The notes under the pieces were generated by a model that was given only the letters and a program-made list of their open reading frames with translations, searched no databases and was not told the DNA's origin. Both the position numbers and the translations under genes were made by a program. Shown here one piece after another: positions 53,314-62,074 of a stretch of DNA of 64,000 bases. Where the stretch lies: positions 102,325 through 166,324 of the forward strand of contig DAIOSV010000001.1 of NCBI GenBank assembly GCA_036752345.1, written 5' to 3'. The first letter of the stretch is position 1, and each line of letters opens with the position of its first letter. The DNA comes from UBA1715 sp036752345 (lineage in GTDB: Bacteria; Bacteroidota; Bacteroidia; Bacteroidales; UBA1715).

Positions 53314-54084
53314 ATGAAAATACAATTAACCAGACCTATCGCTTTTTTCGATCTCGAAACCACGGGACTCAATATTGTAAGTGATAGAATTGTTGAGATT
53401 TCAATTCTCAAAGTAATGCCAAATGGCGACGAGACATCTATCACACGCCGTGTGAATCCTGAAATGCCGATACCTGAAGTGTCTACAGCCATACATCACA
53501 TTACCGATGCCGATGTAGCTAATCAGCCCACTTTTAAAGAAATAGCAAAAGAAATAGCACAATTGCTCGACGATTGCGATATAGCAGGCTACAATTCCAA
53601 CAAATTTGATGTGCCGGTGTTGGCAGAAGAATTTTCACGCGCCGATATCTTATTTGATTGGTCAAAACGAAAATTTGTTGATGTACAGGTATTGTATTTA
53701 AAAAAGGAACCTCGTACGCTTTCGGCCGCATATAAATTTTATTGTGAGAAAGATTTGGAAGGTGCTCATGGTGCCGATGCCGATACCAAAGCGACCTATG
53801 AAGTGCTTCAAGCACAATTAGATAGATATTCTGATGTGGAAAATTCCGTTGATTTCTTGAGCGAATACACACATCATACAAATAATGCCGATTTTGCGGG
53901 AAGAATTATTTTTAACGACAAAAAGGAAGAAATTTTCAATTTTGGTAAATATAAGGGACAAGTTGTTGCCGAGGTTTTCACCAAAGATCCAAGTTATTAC
54001 AGTTGGATGATGAATGGCGAATTTCTTTCAAATACAAAGCAAGTTATTACAGCCATTAAATTACGCACGTTCGGAAATAAATAA
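53314..54084 (+). CDS. DnaQ-like DEDDh 3'-5' exonuclease with FGKYKG tail
   Basis: The 256-residue protein has a DnaQ/epsilon-type exonuclease domain. Exo I is FFDLETTGL, Exo II is in GYNSNKFDVPVLAEEF, and Exo III is HGADADTKATYEVL with the His-x4-Asp signature. After about residue 200 it carries a tail FNFGKYKGQVVAEVFTKDPSYYSWMMNGEF that resembles DUF3820. It could be the replicative proofreader or a repair exonuclease; the place after dnaN is suggestive only. The next gene starts 3 bases later. Confidence 0.88.
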   Translation: MKIQLTRPIAFFDLETTGLNIVSDRIVEISILKVMPNGDETSITRRVNPEMPIPEVSTAIHHITDADVANQPTFKEIAKEIAQLLDDCDIAGYNSNKFDVPVLAEEFSRADILFDWSKRKFVDVQVLYLKKEPRTLSAAYKFYCEKDLEGAHGADADTKATYEVLQAQLDRYSDVENSVDFLSEYTHHTNNADFAGRIIFNDKKEEIFNFGKYKGQVVAEVFTKDPSYYSWMMNGEFLSNTKQVITAIKLRTFGNK

Positions 54085-54087
54085 CGT

Positions 54088-54666
54088 ATGAAAATTCTTG
54101 CTTTAGAATATGGACATTTCGATGCAAAGCTTGAAGGAGCTATAGCATGTTATCCCGACAATACATTGCTTCGGAATAACGACGATTTTTATGTTCCTAA
54201 TTTTTCACAAGAAATTGTGGCATATGTTGGTGTCTACATTCATTTCACGAAAATCGGGAAATGTCTGGAGCCGCGGTTCGTTGGCCGCTATTTTGACGAA
54301 GTAGGCGTGGGCATTAAATTTATGGCTGCCGATGCTATTGCTCGGAACCAGTCTCTTGGGCTTCCTGCCGATTTTGCACGGTGTTTTGATACTTCGTTGG
54401 CAATCAGTAACGACAAGGTAAAACTTGACGGTGATATACGAAATATTTCACTGCAAGTGTTTTGTAATAAAAAGGAAGTAAAGCTTGATATGTCAGTATT
54501 GGCAAACTTTTCAGAGGTTATTTCAACGGCAACAAAGTATTTCACTATCAAAATTGGCGATTTATTTTTTGTTCCGTGTATGAAGATGCCTTTGCAAATA
54601 ACTATAGGTGACGTTTTTGATGTATCTTTGCAACAACAACAACTGCTTACTTGTACAGTAAAATAG
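54088..54666 (+). CDS. degenerate fumarylacetoacetate hydrolase-fold protein, probably non-catalytic
   Basis: The 192-residue protein follows the Bacteroidota FAH-family pattern: DFYVPNFSQEI, FTKIGKCLEPRFVGRYFDEVGVGI, then GLPADFARCFDTSLAIS and YFTIKIGDLFF. Relatives carry Glu-x-Glu after the PDFS segment and an Asp in GIDxTARD as metal ligands. By my alignment from memory these are Tyr46, Gly48 and Lys77 here, and the usual TGTPxGVG loop reads VPCMKMPLQ. The frame is intact and packed between two genes (3-base gaps), so it is probably expressed and used for something other than FAH chemistry. The family call is inference; the degeneracy should be checked by alignment. Confidence 0.6.
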   Translation: MKILALEYGHFDAKLEGAIACYPDNTLLRNNDDFYVPNFSQEIVAYVGVYIHFTKIGKCLEPRFVGRYFDEVGVGIKFMAADAIARNQSLGLPADFARCFDTSLAISNDKVKLDGDIRNISLQVFCNKKEVKLDMSVLANFSEVISTATKYFTIKIGDLFFVPCMKMPLQITIGDVFDVSLQQQQLLTCTVK

Positions 54667-54668
54667 AT

Positions 54669-55346
54669 ATGCAAGAGTTTGATTTACAAAAGGTTTGGAA
54701 CTTTCTTACCGACTTGTCGGCTAATAACAACAAGCCGTGGTTTGATGCCAATAAAGACCGTTATCAGCAAGCATTAAATGAGTTCCGTATCTTTGCTACG
54801 GAATTAATTGCCGGTTTGGCTCAATTTGATCACTCTGTTGCTGGACTTACTGTTGCAGATTGTACCTATCGAATTTATCGTGATTTGCGTTTTTCTATAG
54901 ACAAAACTCCGTACAAGACGCACATGGGCGTATACGTTTGCCCGCAAGGCAAAAAGAGTGGTTATGCCGGGTATTATATTCATATAGAACCTACGGGCGA
55001 ATGTATGCTTGTTGCTGGTTTGTACATGCCTTCGCCGCAAGCGTTAAAAAGCGTACGCGAAGAAATTATGCTCAACGGCAAAGAGTTTGACAAAGCCGTA
55101 AAACAATGCAAGGGATTTACTGTAGATTGGCGTAGTGCACTCAAACGAATACCGAATGGTTGGAATGCCGAAGACGAATTTTCTGAATATTATAAACTGA
55201 GAGATTTTGATGTTATGCAAACTATTTGCAAAGAGCAAATTTTGAGTAAAAATTTCTTGTCATTCATTTTGGGTGAATACAAAAAGACCTTGAAATTGAA
55301 TACAATACTCAACAAAAGTGTGCAATATGCACGTGAAGAACTATAA
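54669..55346 (+). CDS. DUF2461 family protein
   Basis: The 225-residue protein matches the DUF2461 (TIGR02453) family: FLTDLSANNNKPWFDANKDRYQQAL at the start, YRIYRDLRFSIDKTPYKTHMGVYV in the middle, and GYYIHIEPTGECMLVAGLYMPSP. The function is unknown. I use the ATG at 54669, two bases after the previous stop; an in-frame TTG at 54651 lies inside the FAH-like gene. It has no signal peptide. Confidence 0.88.
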   Translation: MQEFDLQKVWNFLTDLSANNNKPWFDANKDRYQQALNEFRIFATELIAGLAQFDHSVAGLTVADCTYRIYRDLRFSIDKTPYKTHMGVYVCPQGKKSGYAGYYIHIEPTGECMLVAGLYMPSPQALKSVREEIMLNGKEFDKAVKQCKGFTVDWRSALKRIPNGWNAEDEFSEYYKLRDFDVMQTICKEQILSKNFLSFILGEYKKTLKLNTILNKSVQYAREEL

Positions 55347-55362
55347 CTTCAAAATTTTCCAA

Positions 55363-55400
55363 AACTCATAACTCATAATCCATAACTCATAACTCACAAC
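55363..55400 (+). repeat. heptamer tandem repeat (AACTCAT)n directly before prfC
   Basis: Five heptamers lie head to tail: AACTCAT, AACTCAT, AATCCAT, AACTCAT, AACTCAC, then AAC. The last base touches the A of the prfC start codon at 55401. Three copies are exact and two differ by one or two bases. The array takes the place where a ribosome-binding region would be. Confidence 0.85.
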
Positions 55401-56978
55401 ATGGCTTTTGAAAAAGAAATACAAAGACGCCGCACATTTGCAATTATTAGTCACCCTGATGCGGGAAAAACAACATTGACCGAAAAACTTTTGTTGTTCG
55501 GTGGAGCAATACACGTAGCCGGAGCGGTTAAGTCAAACAAGATTAAGAAAACTGCCACGTCAGATTTCATGGAGATTGAAAAACAACGTGGTATTTCGGT
55601 TGCGACGTCTGTTATGGGTTTTGAGTATGCCGGTCGTAAAATTAACATTCTTGATACTCCGGGTCACAAGGATTTTGCGGAAGATACTTATAGAACTTTG
55701 ACGGCTGTTGATAGCGTTATTATTGTTATTGACGTTGCAAAAGGTGTTGAGGAACAGACCAAAAAATTGGCGGAAGTTTGTCGTATGCGCAACACGCCGG
55801 TAATGGTGTTCATCAATAAACTTGACCGCGAAGGTAAAGATGTGTTCGATTTACTTGACGAAATAGAATCGTTATTGCAGATTAAAGTCCGTCCGTTGGC
55901 ATGGCCTATTGGTATGGGACATGATTTCAAAGGCGTGTATAATTTGTATTCGCACAATCTTCGTTTGTTTGAATCAAATGTAGAACGAATAAAACCTGCT
56001 GAAAAATACGAAAACATCAACGATAAAGGGATTGATGCAGCAGTGGGAGAGCGTGCTGCGAAAAAACTTCGTGAAGAGGTTGATTTGCTTGAAAATGTAT
56101 ATCCCGAATTTGACATAGAAGCATATCGTCGTGCAGAATTGGCGCCGGTGTTCTTTGGAAGTGCGTTGTACAATTTTGGTGTACAAGAATTGTTGGATTC
56201 GTTTGTGGAAATTGCTCCGTCACCTCGTGACACAAAGACCGATGAACGTGTAGTTTCGCCATATGAGGATAAATTCAGTGGATTTGTGTTTAAAATTCAT
56301 GCTAATATGGATCCGAACCATCGCGATAGAATTGCGTTCGTAAAGGTTTGTTCCGGTCGTTTTGAACGTAACAAAAACTATTTGCACGTACGTCAAGGAA
56401 AACAGTTTAAGTTTTCAAACCCAACTTCGTTTATGGCTGAGAAAAAATCGGTGGTAGATGAAGCTTTTCCTGGCGATATTGTTGGTTTGTACGATTCCGG
56501 TAACTTCAAAATTGGCGACACATTAACCGAAGGTGAAAACCTTCAGTTTTCGGGTATTCCGAGTTTTTCACCGGAAATGTTCCGCTATATTGAAAATGCC
56601 GACCCAATGAAGTTTAAACAACTTGCAAAAGGTATAGACCAATTGATGGATGAAGGTGTGGCACAGTTGTTTATTAATGAATTCAACGGCAGAAAAATTA
56701 TTGGAACAGTTGGAGCGTTGCAGTTTGAGGTTATTGAATATCGTTTGGAACACGAATATAATGCAAAATGCCGCTACGAGCCCATTCAACTATATAAAGC
56801 GTGCTGGTTTACGTCCAATAATAAAGCACAATTAGAAGACTTCAAAAAACGTAAATATCAATATTTGGCAGTCGATAAACGCGGATACGATGTGTATCTT
56901 GCCGAAAGTGGCTATGCACTGGAAATGGCACAACAGAATTTTCCCGATATTCAATTCCATTTTACATCGGAGTTTTAA
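55401..56978 (+). CDS. prfC: peptide chain release factor 3
   Basis: The 525-residue GTPase recycles RF1 and RF2 from the ribosome after termination. The G domain has ISHPDAGKTTLTEKLLLFGGAI, the RF3-type switch region KQRGISVATSVM, DTPGHKDFAEDTYRTL and NKLDREG. The later part has the RF3 motifs HRDRIAFVKVCSGRFERNK and VGALQFEVIEYRLEHEYNAKCRYEPI. The length is as expected. The start codon directly follows a heptamer repeat. A stem-loop after the stop separates it from the convergent ABC permease genes. Confidence 0.96.
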   Translation: MAFEKEIQRRRTFAIISHPDAGKTTLTEKLLLFGGAIHVAGAVKSNKIKKTATSDFMEIEKQRGISVATSVMGFEYAGRKINILDTPGHKDFAEDTYRTLTAVDSVIIVIDVAKGVEEQTKKLAEVCRMRNTPVMVFINKLDREGKDVFDLLDEIESLLQIKVRPLAWPIGMGHDFKGVYNLYSHNLRLFESNVERIKPAEKYENINDKGIDAAVGERAAKKLREEVDLLENVYPEFDIEAYRRAELAPVFFGSALYNFGVQELLDSFVEIAPSPRDTKTDERVVSPYEDKFSGFVFKIHANMDPNHRDRIAFVKVCSGRFERNKNYLHVRQGKQFKFSNPTSFMAEKKSVVDEAFPGDIVGLYDSGNFKIGDTLTEGENLQFSGIPSFSPEMFRYIENADPMKFKQLAKGIDQLMDEGVAQLFINEFNGRKIIGTVGALQFEVIEYRLEHEYNAKCRYEPIQLYKACWFTSNNKAQLEDFKKRKYQYLAVDKRGYDVYLAESGYALEMAQQNFPDIQFHFTSEF

Positions 56979-56993
56979 ATTTGGTTATTTCAT

Positions 56994-57027
56994 AAAAAAG
57001 TGACGACGCTGAAATTTGCGCCGCCAC
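56994..57027 (-). terminator. intrinsic terminator of the ABC permease operon
   Basis: On the minus strand a 10-bp stem (57027-57018 with 57009-57000), in which two plus-strand A-C mismatches become G-U pairs, is followed by six T (56999-56994). It lies 39 bases past the permease stop, and fits the minus strand better than prfC. Confidence 0.7.
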
Positions 57028-57065
57028 ACCAATATTAAAACTATTATGAAAAACGAATTGTGAAC

Positions 57066-58235
57066 TTATTTTTTTGCAATTCTTCTACGATATACTTTGC
57101 GATACGAAATCCATGCCAAAAAGAAATATACAATGGCTTGTATCCAAAGTCCAATAAATTCGAATTTAACATCTTTGAGCAATGCTCCCATTTCGGAAAT
57201 GCGTACATATCCGTTGATGCCAAAGGTTGAAGGGAAAATGTATGAAAAGTATTTCCACACTGCCGGAATTGACGATGCCGGCCACGAAATTCCTGATATA
57301 AAGAGGAGAGGAATAGAAATAAAGACAAAGAGTACAATGTACGTCTCGCGGTCGTAGGCCATGCTCGCTATAAACATTGTGAAAAATACGCAAGCAAGAA
57401 TAAATGGGAATAAAAATGCGAATAAATCTTGCCACTGCCAAATGTGAACCAAGTTGAAAAGTATTGGTACTATGCAGACCAAATAGAGCGTGATTACAAT
57501 GTACACGTTTAGATACACTCCGGCTTTGCCTATGAGTATTTCCAATGGTCGTTTTTCACGCATGTGAGTATCAATAATGCCTTTTCTGCGACGTTCTCGC
57601 TCGTCACCTTGCAACATTGCTACACCCAGCAACATGGTTTGTTGTATTATCAACATAAGCACAGCCGGTATCAAAAACGTAGCAAAACCGCTCTGTGTGT
57701 TAAACAGTGGTGTATATTGATATTTAATTGGGTACGAAAAAGTGGCTGCTTGTTCTTCAGTGGCACCACCAAGTCGTTGCGCTTTAATGTCTTGATTCAT
57801 ATCCAGCGAAACCTCTGTACACGCACTCAAAACCGCTTTGTAATAGAGCAATCCGCTCATATCATTGTATAATTCCACAATGGCTTGTTCGCCGTTTACA
57901 ATTTGTTTCTCAAACTCGGCCGGAATATACACCAAACAGTATGCTTTGTGTTCATGTATAAGTTCTTCGGCTTCTTTAATATCGGCACAGTGACTAATTA
58001 TTGTAATATCACCGGTGGCATCAACCTTGCGCAGGAATTCTCGGCTCATAGATGTTTTGCAGTTGTCTACAACAACCGTGGGCACTTCGCGAACAGATTC
58101 TTGATTATACAAATATGCGTAGAGCAACGGGTACAATAATGGCACAACAAGGAAAAAGACAATAACTCCTTCGTCGCTTAACGCGCGAATTAATTCATGT
58201 CGCCATACATCCAATATATTAAGAAACCATCTCAT
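57066..58235 (-). CDS. ABC-2 type permease (export operon)
   Basis: The 389-residue protein has one N-terminal helix (GVIVFFLVVPLLYPLLYAYL), a large extracytoplasmic domain (about residues 45-180) and five C-terminal helices with the ABC-2 pattern FATFLIPAVLMLIIQQTMLLGVAMLQGDERERR and a late SGISWPASSIPAVWKYFSYIFPSTFGINGYVRI. This is the YhhJ-like plan. I use the ATG at 58235; an upstream in-frame TTG at 58265 overlaps the previous gene. It is the last gene of a TolC-HlyD-permease-permease operon with no ATPase. It ends in a charged KVYRRRIAKK. Confidence 0.88.
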   Translation of the reverse strand: MRWFLNILDVWRHELIRALSDEGVIVFFLVVPLLYPLLYAYLYNQESVREVPTVVVDNCKTSMSREFLRKVDATGDITIISHCADIKEAEELIHEHKAYCLVYIPAEFEKQIVNGEQAIVELYNDMSGLLYYKAVLSACTEVSLDMNQDIKAQRLGGATEEQAATFSYPIKYQYTPLFNTQSGFATFLIPAVLMLIIQQTMLLGVAMLQGDERERRRKGIIDTHMREKRPLEILIGKAGVYLNVYIVITLYLVCIVPILFNLVHIWQWQDLFAFLFPFILACVFFTMFIASMAYDRETYIVLFVFISIPLLFISGISWPASSIPAVWKYFSYIFPSTFGINGYVRISEMGALLKDVKFEFIGLWIQAIVYFFLAWISYRKVYRRRIAKK

Positions 58236-58242
58236 TGTGCTA

Positions 58243-59412
58243 TTAAATTTGATATTGATATTCAAGCAAGAATTTCCGTAATCTGCCTAAAACTAATAAT
58301 GGTAATACTAAAAATCCGAGCAAACACGCTATACTTAGCCATGAATACGACAATGGTAACCCGTTGAGTGCTTGATCAACGTAGATTAAGAAATAGTGTC
58401 GCAATGGGAATAAGTATGACAAAGCACGTAGAGGGGCGGGAAATGCCATTTGTGGAAATGAAAATCCACTGATTGGGAACGAAAGCACGCCCCAAAGTGT
58501 CGCCAAACTTAGCGCCCAACGTAACGAAGGAACCGCACCGCAGAAGAATACACCAAAGGCTTGGCTTACCAATATAAAGAGAGCCATTAGAGCTATCATT
58601 GTGCCAACTCCACAAAGAACGGGGAAATGCCAGTAGCCATAGAGTAGCACGATGTAGAACATTCCCATAATGAGCCATACAAGAGTGTGAGGTAGAAGTT
58701 TTCCCAACAATGCTTTGAGTATATTGTTGTCGGCCAGTGCCAACCATTCTTTTGATGTTTCTTCTTTTAATTCGGAGAAAATAGAGTAGATGGTAAGCTG
58801 GAAAATAAGCAGCATGAGTGCTCCCGGCAATAATGTATTAGATAAATAAATAGAATAATTGAGGGAAGGATTCCCAACGGCGTGCATCTCCATTTTTATG
58901 GGTTGCAAGATAGCCATGGCTTTGTCTTCGGTATAGCCTTTGGCATAGAGAGTAGCTCTTGTGATTGCTCCCGAAGCATATTCCGACATCATTTTCATAT
59001 CGCGATATTCCAACGAAGCGGGAACAATATATGATGCAGCTGTGTAGAACGAAACCGTTGGTTGTTTGCTAGCTAACGCAAGTTTTGTAGTGCCTTCGGG
59101 AATATAGTAAAGAGCATAAATTTTGCCTTGTTGCATGGCTTCACGGCCTTCGGCAAAGTTATCATAGTGCGCAACTATTTTTGTTTGCTGAAATGCATCA
59201 AGGTTTCGTATGATTTGTCGTGTTACCGATGAATTATCTTCGTCGACGACACCTGCTGGCAGGTCCGAAGGGAGCCCTTCGCTCATGAGTGACGTGAAAA
59301 AAATGAATGCAAACGCCGGTGCAATTATCATGCTGAACATGTATATCGGCCGGCTAAGCATACGCTTTACTTCGCGTTTCATAATAGCTCCTATCATACT
59401 TTCTCCTTGCAT
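58243..59412 (-). CDS. ABC-2 type permease (export operon)
   Basis: The 389-residue protein is a paralogue of the downstream permease and has the same topology: helix at about residues 25-42 (FSMIIAPAFAFIFFTSL), a large outer domain, then five helices. The C-terminal half contains SGFSFPQMAFPAPLRALSYLFPLRHYFLIYVDQAL, a family signature. It lies 7 bases before the next permease and 11 bases after the HlyD gene. An in-frame ATG at 59397 is an alternative start. The pair probably forms the heterodimeric membrane part of an exporter. Confidence 0.88.
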   Translation of the reverse strand: MQGESMIGAIMKREVKRMLSRPIYMFSMIIAPAFAFIFFTSLMSEGLPSDLPAGVVDEDNSSVTRQIIRNLDAFQQTKIVAHYDNFAEGREAMQQGKIYALYYIPEGTTKLALASKQPTVSFYTAASYIVPASLEYRDMKMMSEYASGAITRATLYAKGYTEDKAMAILQPIKMEMHAVGNPSLNYSIYLSNTLLPGALMLLIFQLTIYSIFSELKEETSKEWLALADNNILKALLGKLLPHTLVWLIMGMFYIVLLYGYWHFPVLCGVGTMIALMALFILVSQAFGVFFCGAVPSLRWALSLATLWGVLSFPISGFSFPQMAFPAPLRALSYLFPLRHYFLIYVDQALNGLPLSYSWLSIACLLGFLVLPLLVLGRLRKFLLEYQYQI

Positions 59413-59423
59413 AGAGCAGTCAG

Positions 59424-60422
59424 TTATTTTTCGTTGATTTTATACAAAACAGTCATTCCTGCACGAAGATTTGTAACCGGTTTTTTTGCAACGGCACGAA
59501 CTTCAAATGTTTTTAAATCGTATTGTCCTGTTTGTTTTGTCGCTTTCCATGCAGCATAGTCGCCTAAATCTTTCATGTAGTTAATTTTCATGATAACGGT
59601 AGTGTCGAGAGCAGGAATATAGGCATTGAATTCCGTTCCTATTTGCATCTGTTTTAGATAATCTTCGCGAACGTTGAACGTTGCCCATATATCGTTCATT
59701 ATTGCAACAGACATAATAGGAGCGCCTGTACCAACTAATTCGCCAACATGTGGATAAATTTCTGTAACCTCACCATCGGCATAGGCCGTGAGAATTGTTT
59801 CGTTGACATATGAGGTGACTTCAGCAACAACTCCTTCGGCTTGTTTTACTTGTGCAGCAGCCATTTCTTTATCTTCTGCTTGAGCACCATTTTTTGCCAT
59901 ATCGTATTGTGCTTTCGCAGCTTTTTCTGTAGCTACGGCAGCATCAAATTGTGCACGCGTTTCATCGTATTTTTGTTCGCTCACCACACCTTCCTTGAAT
60001 AGATTACTAATGCGATTAAATGATTTTTCTGTAATCTCGCGTCCTGTTTTTGCTTTCTGCCACATTTCGTAGGCTGTTTGTTTTTGTTCCTCACGAGCAC
60101 CTTTTTCTGCTTTTACGTTTTGTGCTTCGGCTGCAGTGCGAACTGCTTGAGCTTGCGCCATTTTTGCCTCGATTTCGGGAGCTTCTATAATAGCAAGCGT
60201 ATCGCCGGCTTTTACTTTCTGACCTTCATGTACTCGAAATTCAAGGATTCGCCCGGGAATTTTACTTGACACTCTGTATTCTGAAACTTCAGCCTGTCCT
60301 TGAATAATTTCATCGGTTTTGCCAAATGTGAATATACCTATTACGCACACTGCTGCAATAATACAAGCCAATACCGCTAATGCTACAAATGTATTGAGTT
60401 TCTGTTGTCTTACTGTTGTCAT
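59424..60422 (-). CDS. HlyD-family membrane fusion protein
   Basis: The 332-residue periplasmic adaptor has one N-terminal helix (TFVALAVLACIIAAVCVIGIF), a lipoyl-like half-motif (SKIPGRILEFRVHEGQKVKAGDTLAII), a coiled-coil hairpin with many Ala, Glu and Lys (about residues 75-200), and a beta-barrel domain with YADGEVTEIYPHVGELVGTGAPIMSV. It should bridge the inner-membrane permeases and the TolC channel. It lies 12 bases after the TolC gene. Confidence 0.92.
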   Translation of the reverse strand: MTTVRQQKLNTFVALAVLACIIAAVCVIGIFTFGKTDEIIQGQAEVSEYRVSSKIPGRILEFRVHEGQKVKAGDTLAIIEAPEIEAKMAQAQAVRTAAEAQNVKAEKGAREEQKQTAYEMWQKAKTGREITEKSFNRISNLFKEGVVSEQKYDETRAQFDAAVATEKAAKAQYDMAKNGAQAEDKEMAAAQVKQAEGVVAEVTSYVNETILTAYADGEVTEIYPHVGELVGTGAPIMSVAIMNDIWATFNVREDYLKQMQIGTEFNAYIPALDTTVIMKINYMKDLGDYAAWKATKQTGQYDLKTFEVRAVAKKPVTNLRAGMTVLYKINEK

Positions 60423-60434
60423 AATTCTTTCGTT

Positions 60435-61852
60435 TTATTTATTTAATACTCCTATTGCTTTTTGTAAATACACGTTTGCCATAATCCAATCAATTTTCGC
60501 ATCAATGTAGTCTGAATGGGATTGCAACCAGGCTGTTTGTGCTTCGTTGAGTACCGACGAGGCAATTACTCCTTCATCAAATCCTAATGTTGCTATGCGT
60601 AAATTTTCTTCCGCATCTGACATTTTTTCGTTTGCCATTGACAAACGTGACTGTGCTTCATTTATTTGGAATTCATACTGATTGACTTGCAACATGATTT
60701 TTTGTTTTGCATCGTCAAGTTTATATTGAGCTATGCGAGCATCAGTTTTTGCTTTCTGAATTTTGTTTGCGCCTTCTCCCCATTGTAGGATAGGAATTTT
60801 AGCCATAATGCCTACGTTCCAAAAACCATTGAATTCATTGGTAAATCCATTTTCGCTTGATGGGTTTGAAAGAATATAGTTGCCAAATGCGGCAATTGTA
60901 GGAAGGTAATCAGAACGAGTGAGAGCAACATTTTTGTCGTATATCTGCGTTGCTAGGTTCAAACTTTTCAATTCCGGTCGGTTTACCATAATTTCAGCTT
61001 CGGAATATACATAGTGTTCGTTCGGAATAACCACGTCTTNNNNNNNNNNNNNNNNNNNNNNNNNNNNNNNNNNNNNNNNNNNNNNNNNNNNNNNNNNNNN
61101 NNNNNNNNNNNNNNNNNNNNNNNNNNNNNNNNNNNNNNNGCAAGCGAAACAATCTGCCAGTAGAGTTTATCGGTTTGAATAATTGCTTCCTGTTGCTCGG
61201 CACTATATTGTGTAGCTGCTAGTTCTTTCTTGTATTCTGCAATTTGATTGTATGCCATAATTTTCCCACCTAAAAATAGCGGTTCCTGTACGGAAACTAT
61301 ACCGGCAAATACGTTGCGAGTGTCTAATGTGAGATTGTCAGCCATTTCGTTGCCAAAAGCACCAACGCTAGATGAAATTTCGCCGCTTTTCATTTTTGCA
61401 AAAAGCGATTGCATCGTGGTACTGTTTTGAAGCATGTTAATCATTACGGGATCTGTTGACATTTGGGTCATCAATTTCGTAATTTCATTGCTTGTAGCTG
61501 TACCCAAATTACGTAGAGTGTTTTCTTGGTCTTTGTTTATGAGGGAGATGTTTTCGCTATTGTATGCGTAAATGCCCGAAACTGATACTTTTGGTAAGTA
61601 GCTTGCAAATGCTGTTTTTTTGTCATAGTTAGCTTTGTTTATTTCTTCTTTGGCAATTTTTAATGTGTAATTATTATTTAGTGCAAAATCCCTGCATTCT
61701 TGTAAACTTAAAGTAATTTGTTTGCTGCCAGTTGTATCGGTATAAGTTTGTGGCGTCTGTGCTTCAGTTGATGTTGTCAACCCGAAAATGAGCAGAAGGG
61801 AGGCAAAACCATACGGATTTTTTTTCGTTTTTATCATACTCACACGTCTCAT
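60435..61852 (-). CDS. TolC-family outer membrane efflux protein (interrupted by a sequence gap)
   Basis: The gene crosses the 100-N gap at 61040-61139. The N-terminal part (about 237 residues) has a signal peptide, then LSLQECRDFALNNNYTLKIAKEEI and the beta/alpha pattern of TolC. The C-terminal part (about 201 residues) has PELKSLNLATQIYDKNVALTRSDYLPTIAAFGNY and a long coiled-coil helix with QVNQYEFQINEAQSRLSMANEKMSDAEENL. The frames differ by one because the gap length is arbitrary; the true length should be 2 modulo 3. From relatives some 60-80 residues are missing. An in-frame ATG at 61837 is an alternative start. First gene of the export operon. Confidence 0.9.
61040..61139. other. assembly gap of 100 N
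   Basis: Exactly 100 undetermined bases inside the TolC gene. The placeholder length breaks the reading frame and is shorter than the missing sequence expected from the family. Confidence 0.99.
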
Positions 61853-61998
61853 ATTGTCTTTTTTTTGTACGACAAAATAAGTACAAATTTTGATATGGTG
61901 AACCTATTTTCGGCCGATTTTGAACAAACTGACATAATTCGTTCTTAACTGCTAAAAACGAGCGACGAAACGGAAAAAATAGAGGGGTAATAAAACAA

Positions 61999-62048
61999 AA
62001 TTGCCACAGGATTGCTCAGTTTTATACTTCGCTAACCATGTGGCAATT
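61999..62048 (-). terminator. stem-loop terminator after the DUF4412-like gene
   Basis: AATTGCCACA (61999-62008) and TGTGGCAATT (62039-62048) pair perfectly, extended by GG/CC across one bulged base. On the minus strand the stem is followed by TTTTG and TTTTA. It lies 26 bases past the gene at 62075-62923. The rest of the 222-base region up to the TolC gene holds nothing else clear. Confidence 0.65.
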
Positions 62049-62074
62049 ATAAAATTTGTATATGTGCGACCGTA

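Noticed and set aside
55363..55400. Possible CRISPR array (short repeated units)
   Set aside because: The units are 7 bases long and directly joined, with no spacers; it is a simple tandem repeat.
60435..61852. Broken TolC gene (two partial reading frames)
   Set aside because: The two parts are the N- and C-terminal halves of one TolC protein with a placeholder gap between; there is no evidence of a real frameshift.
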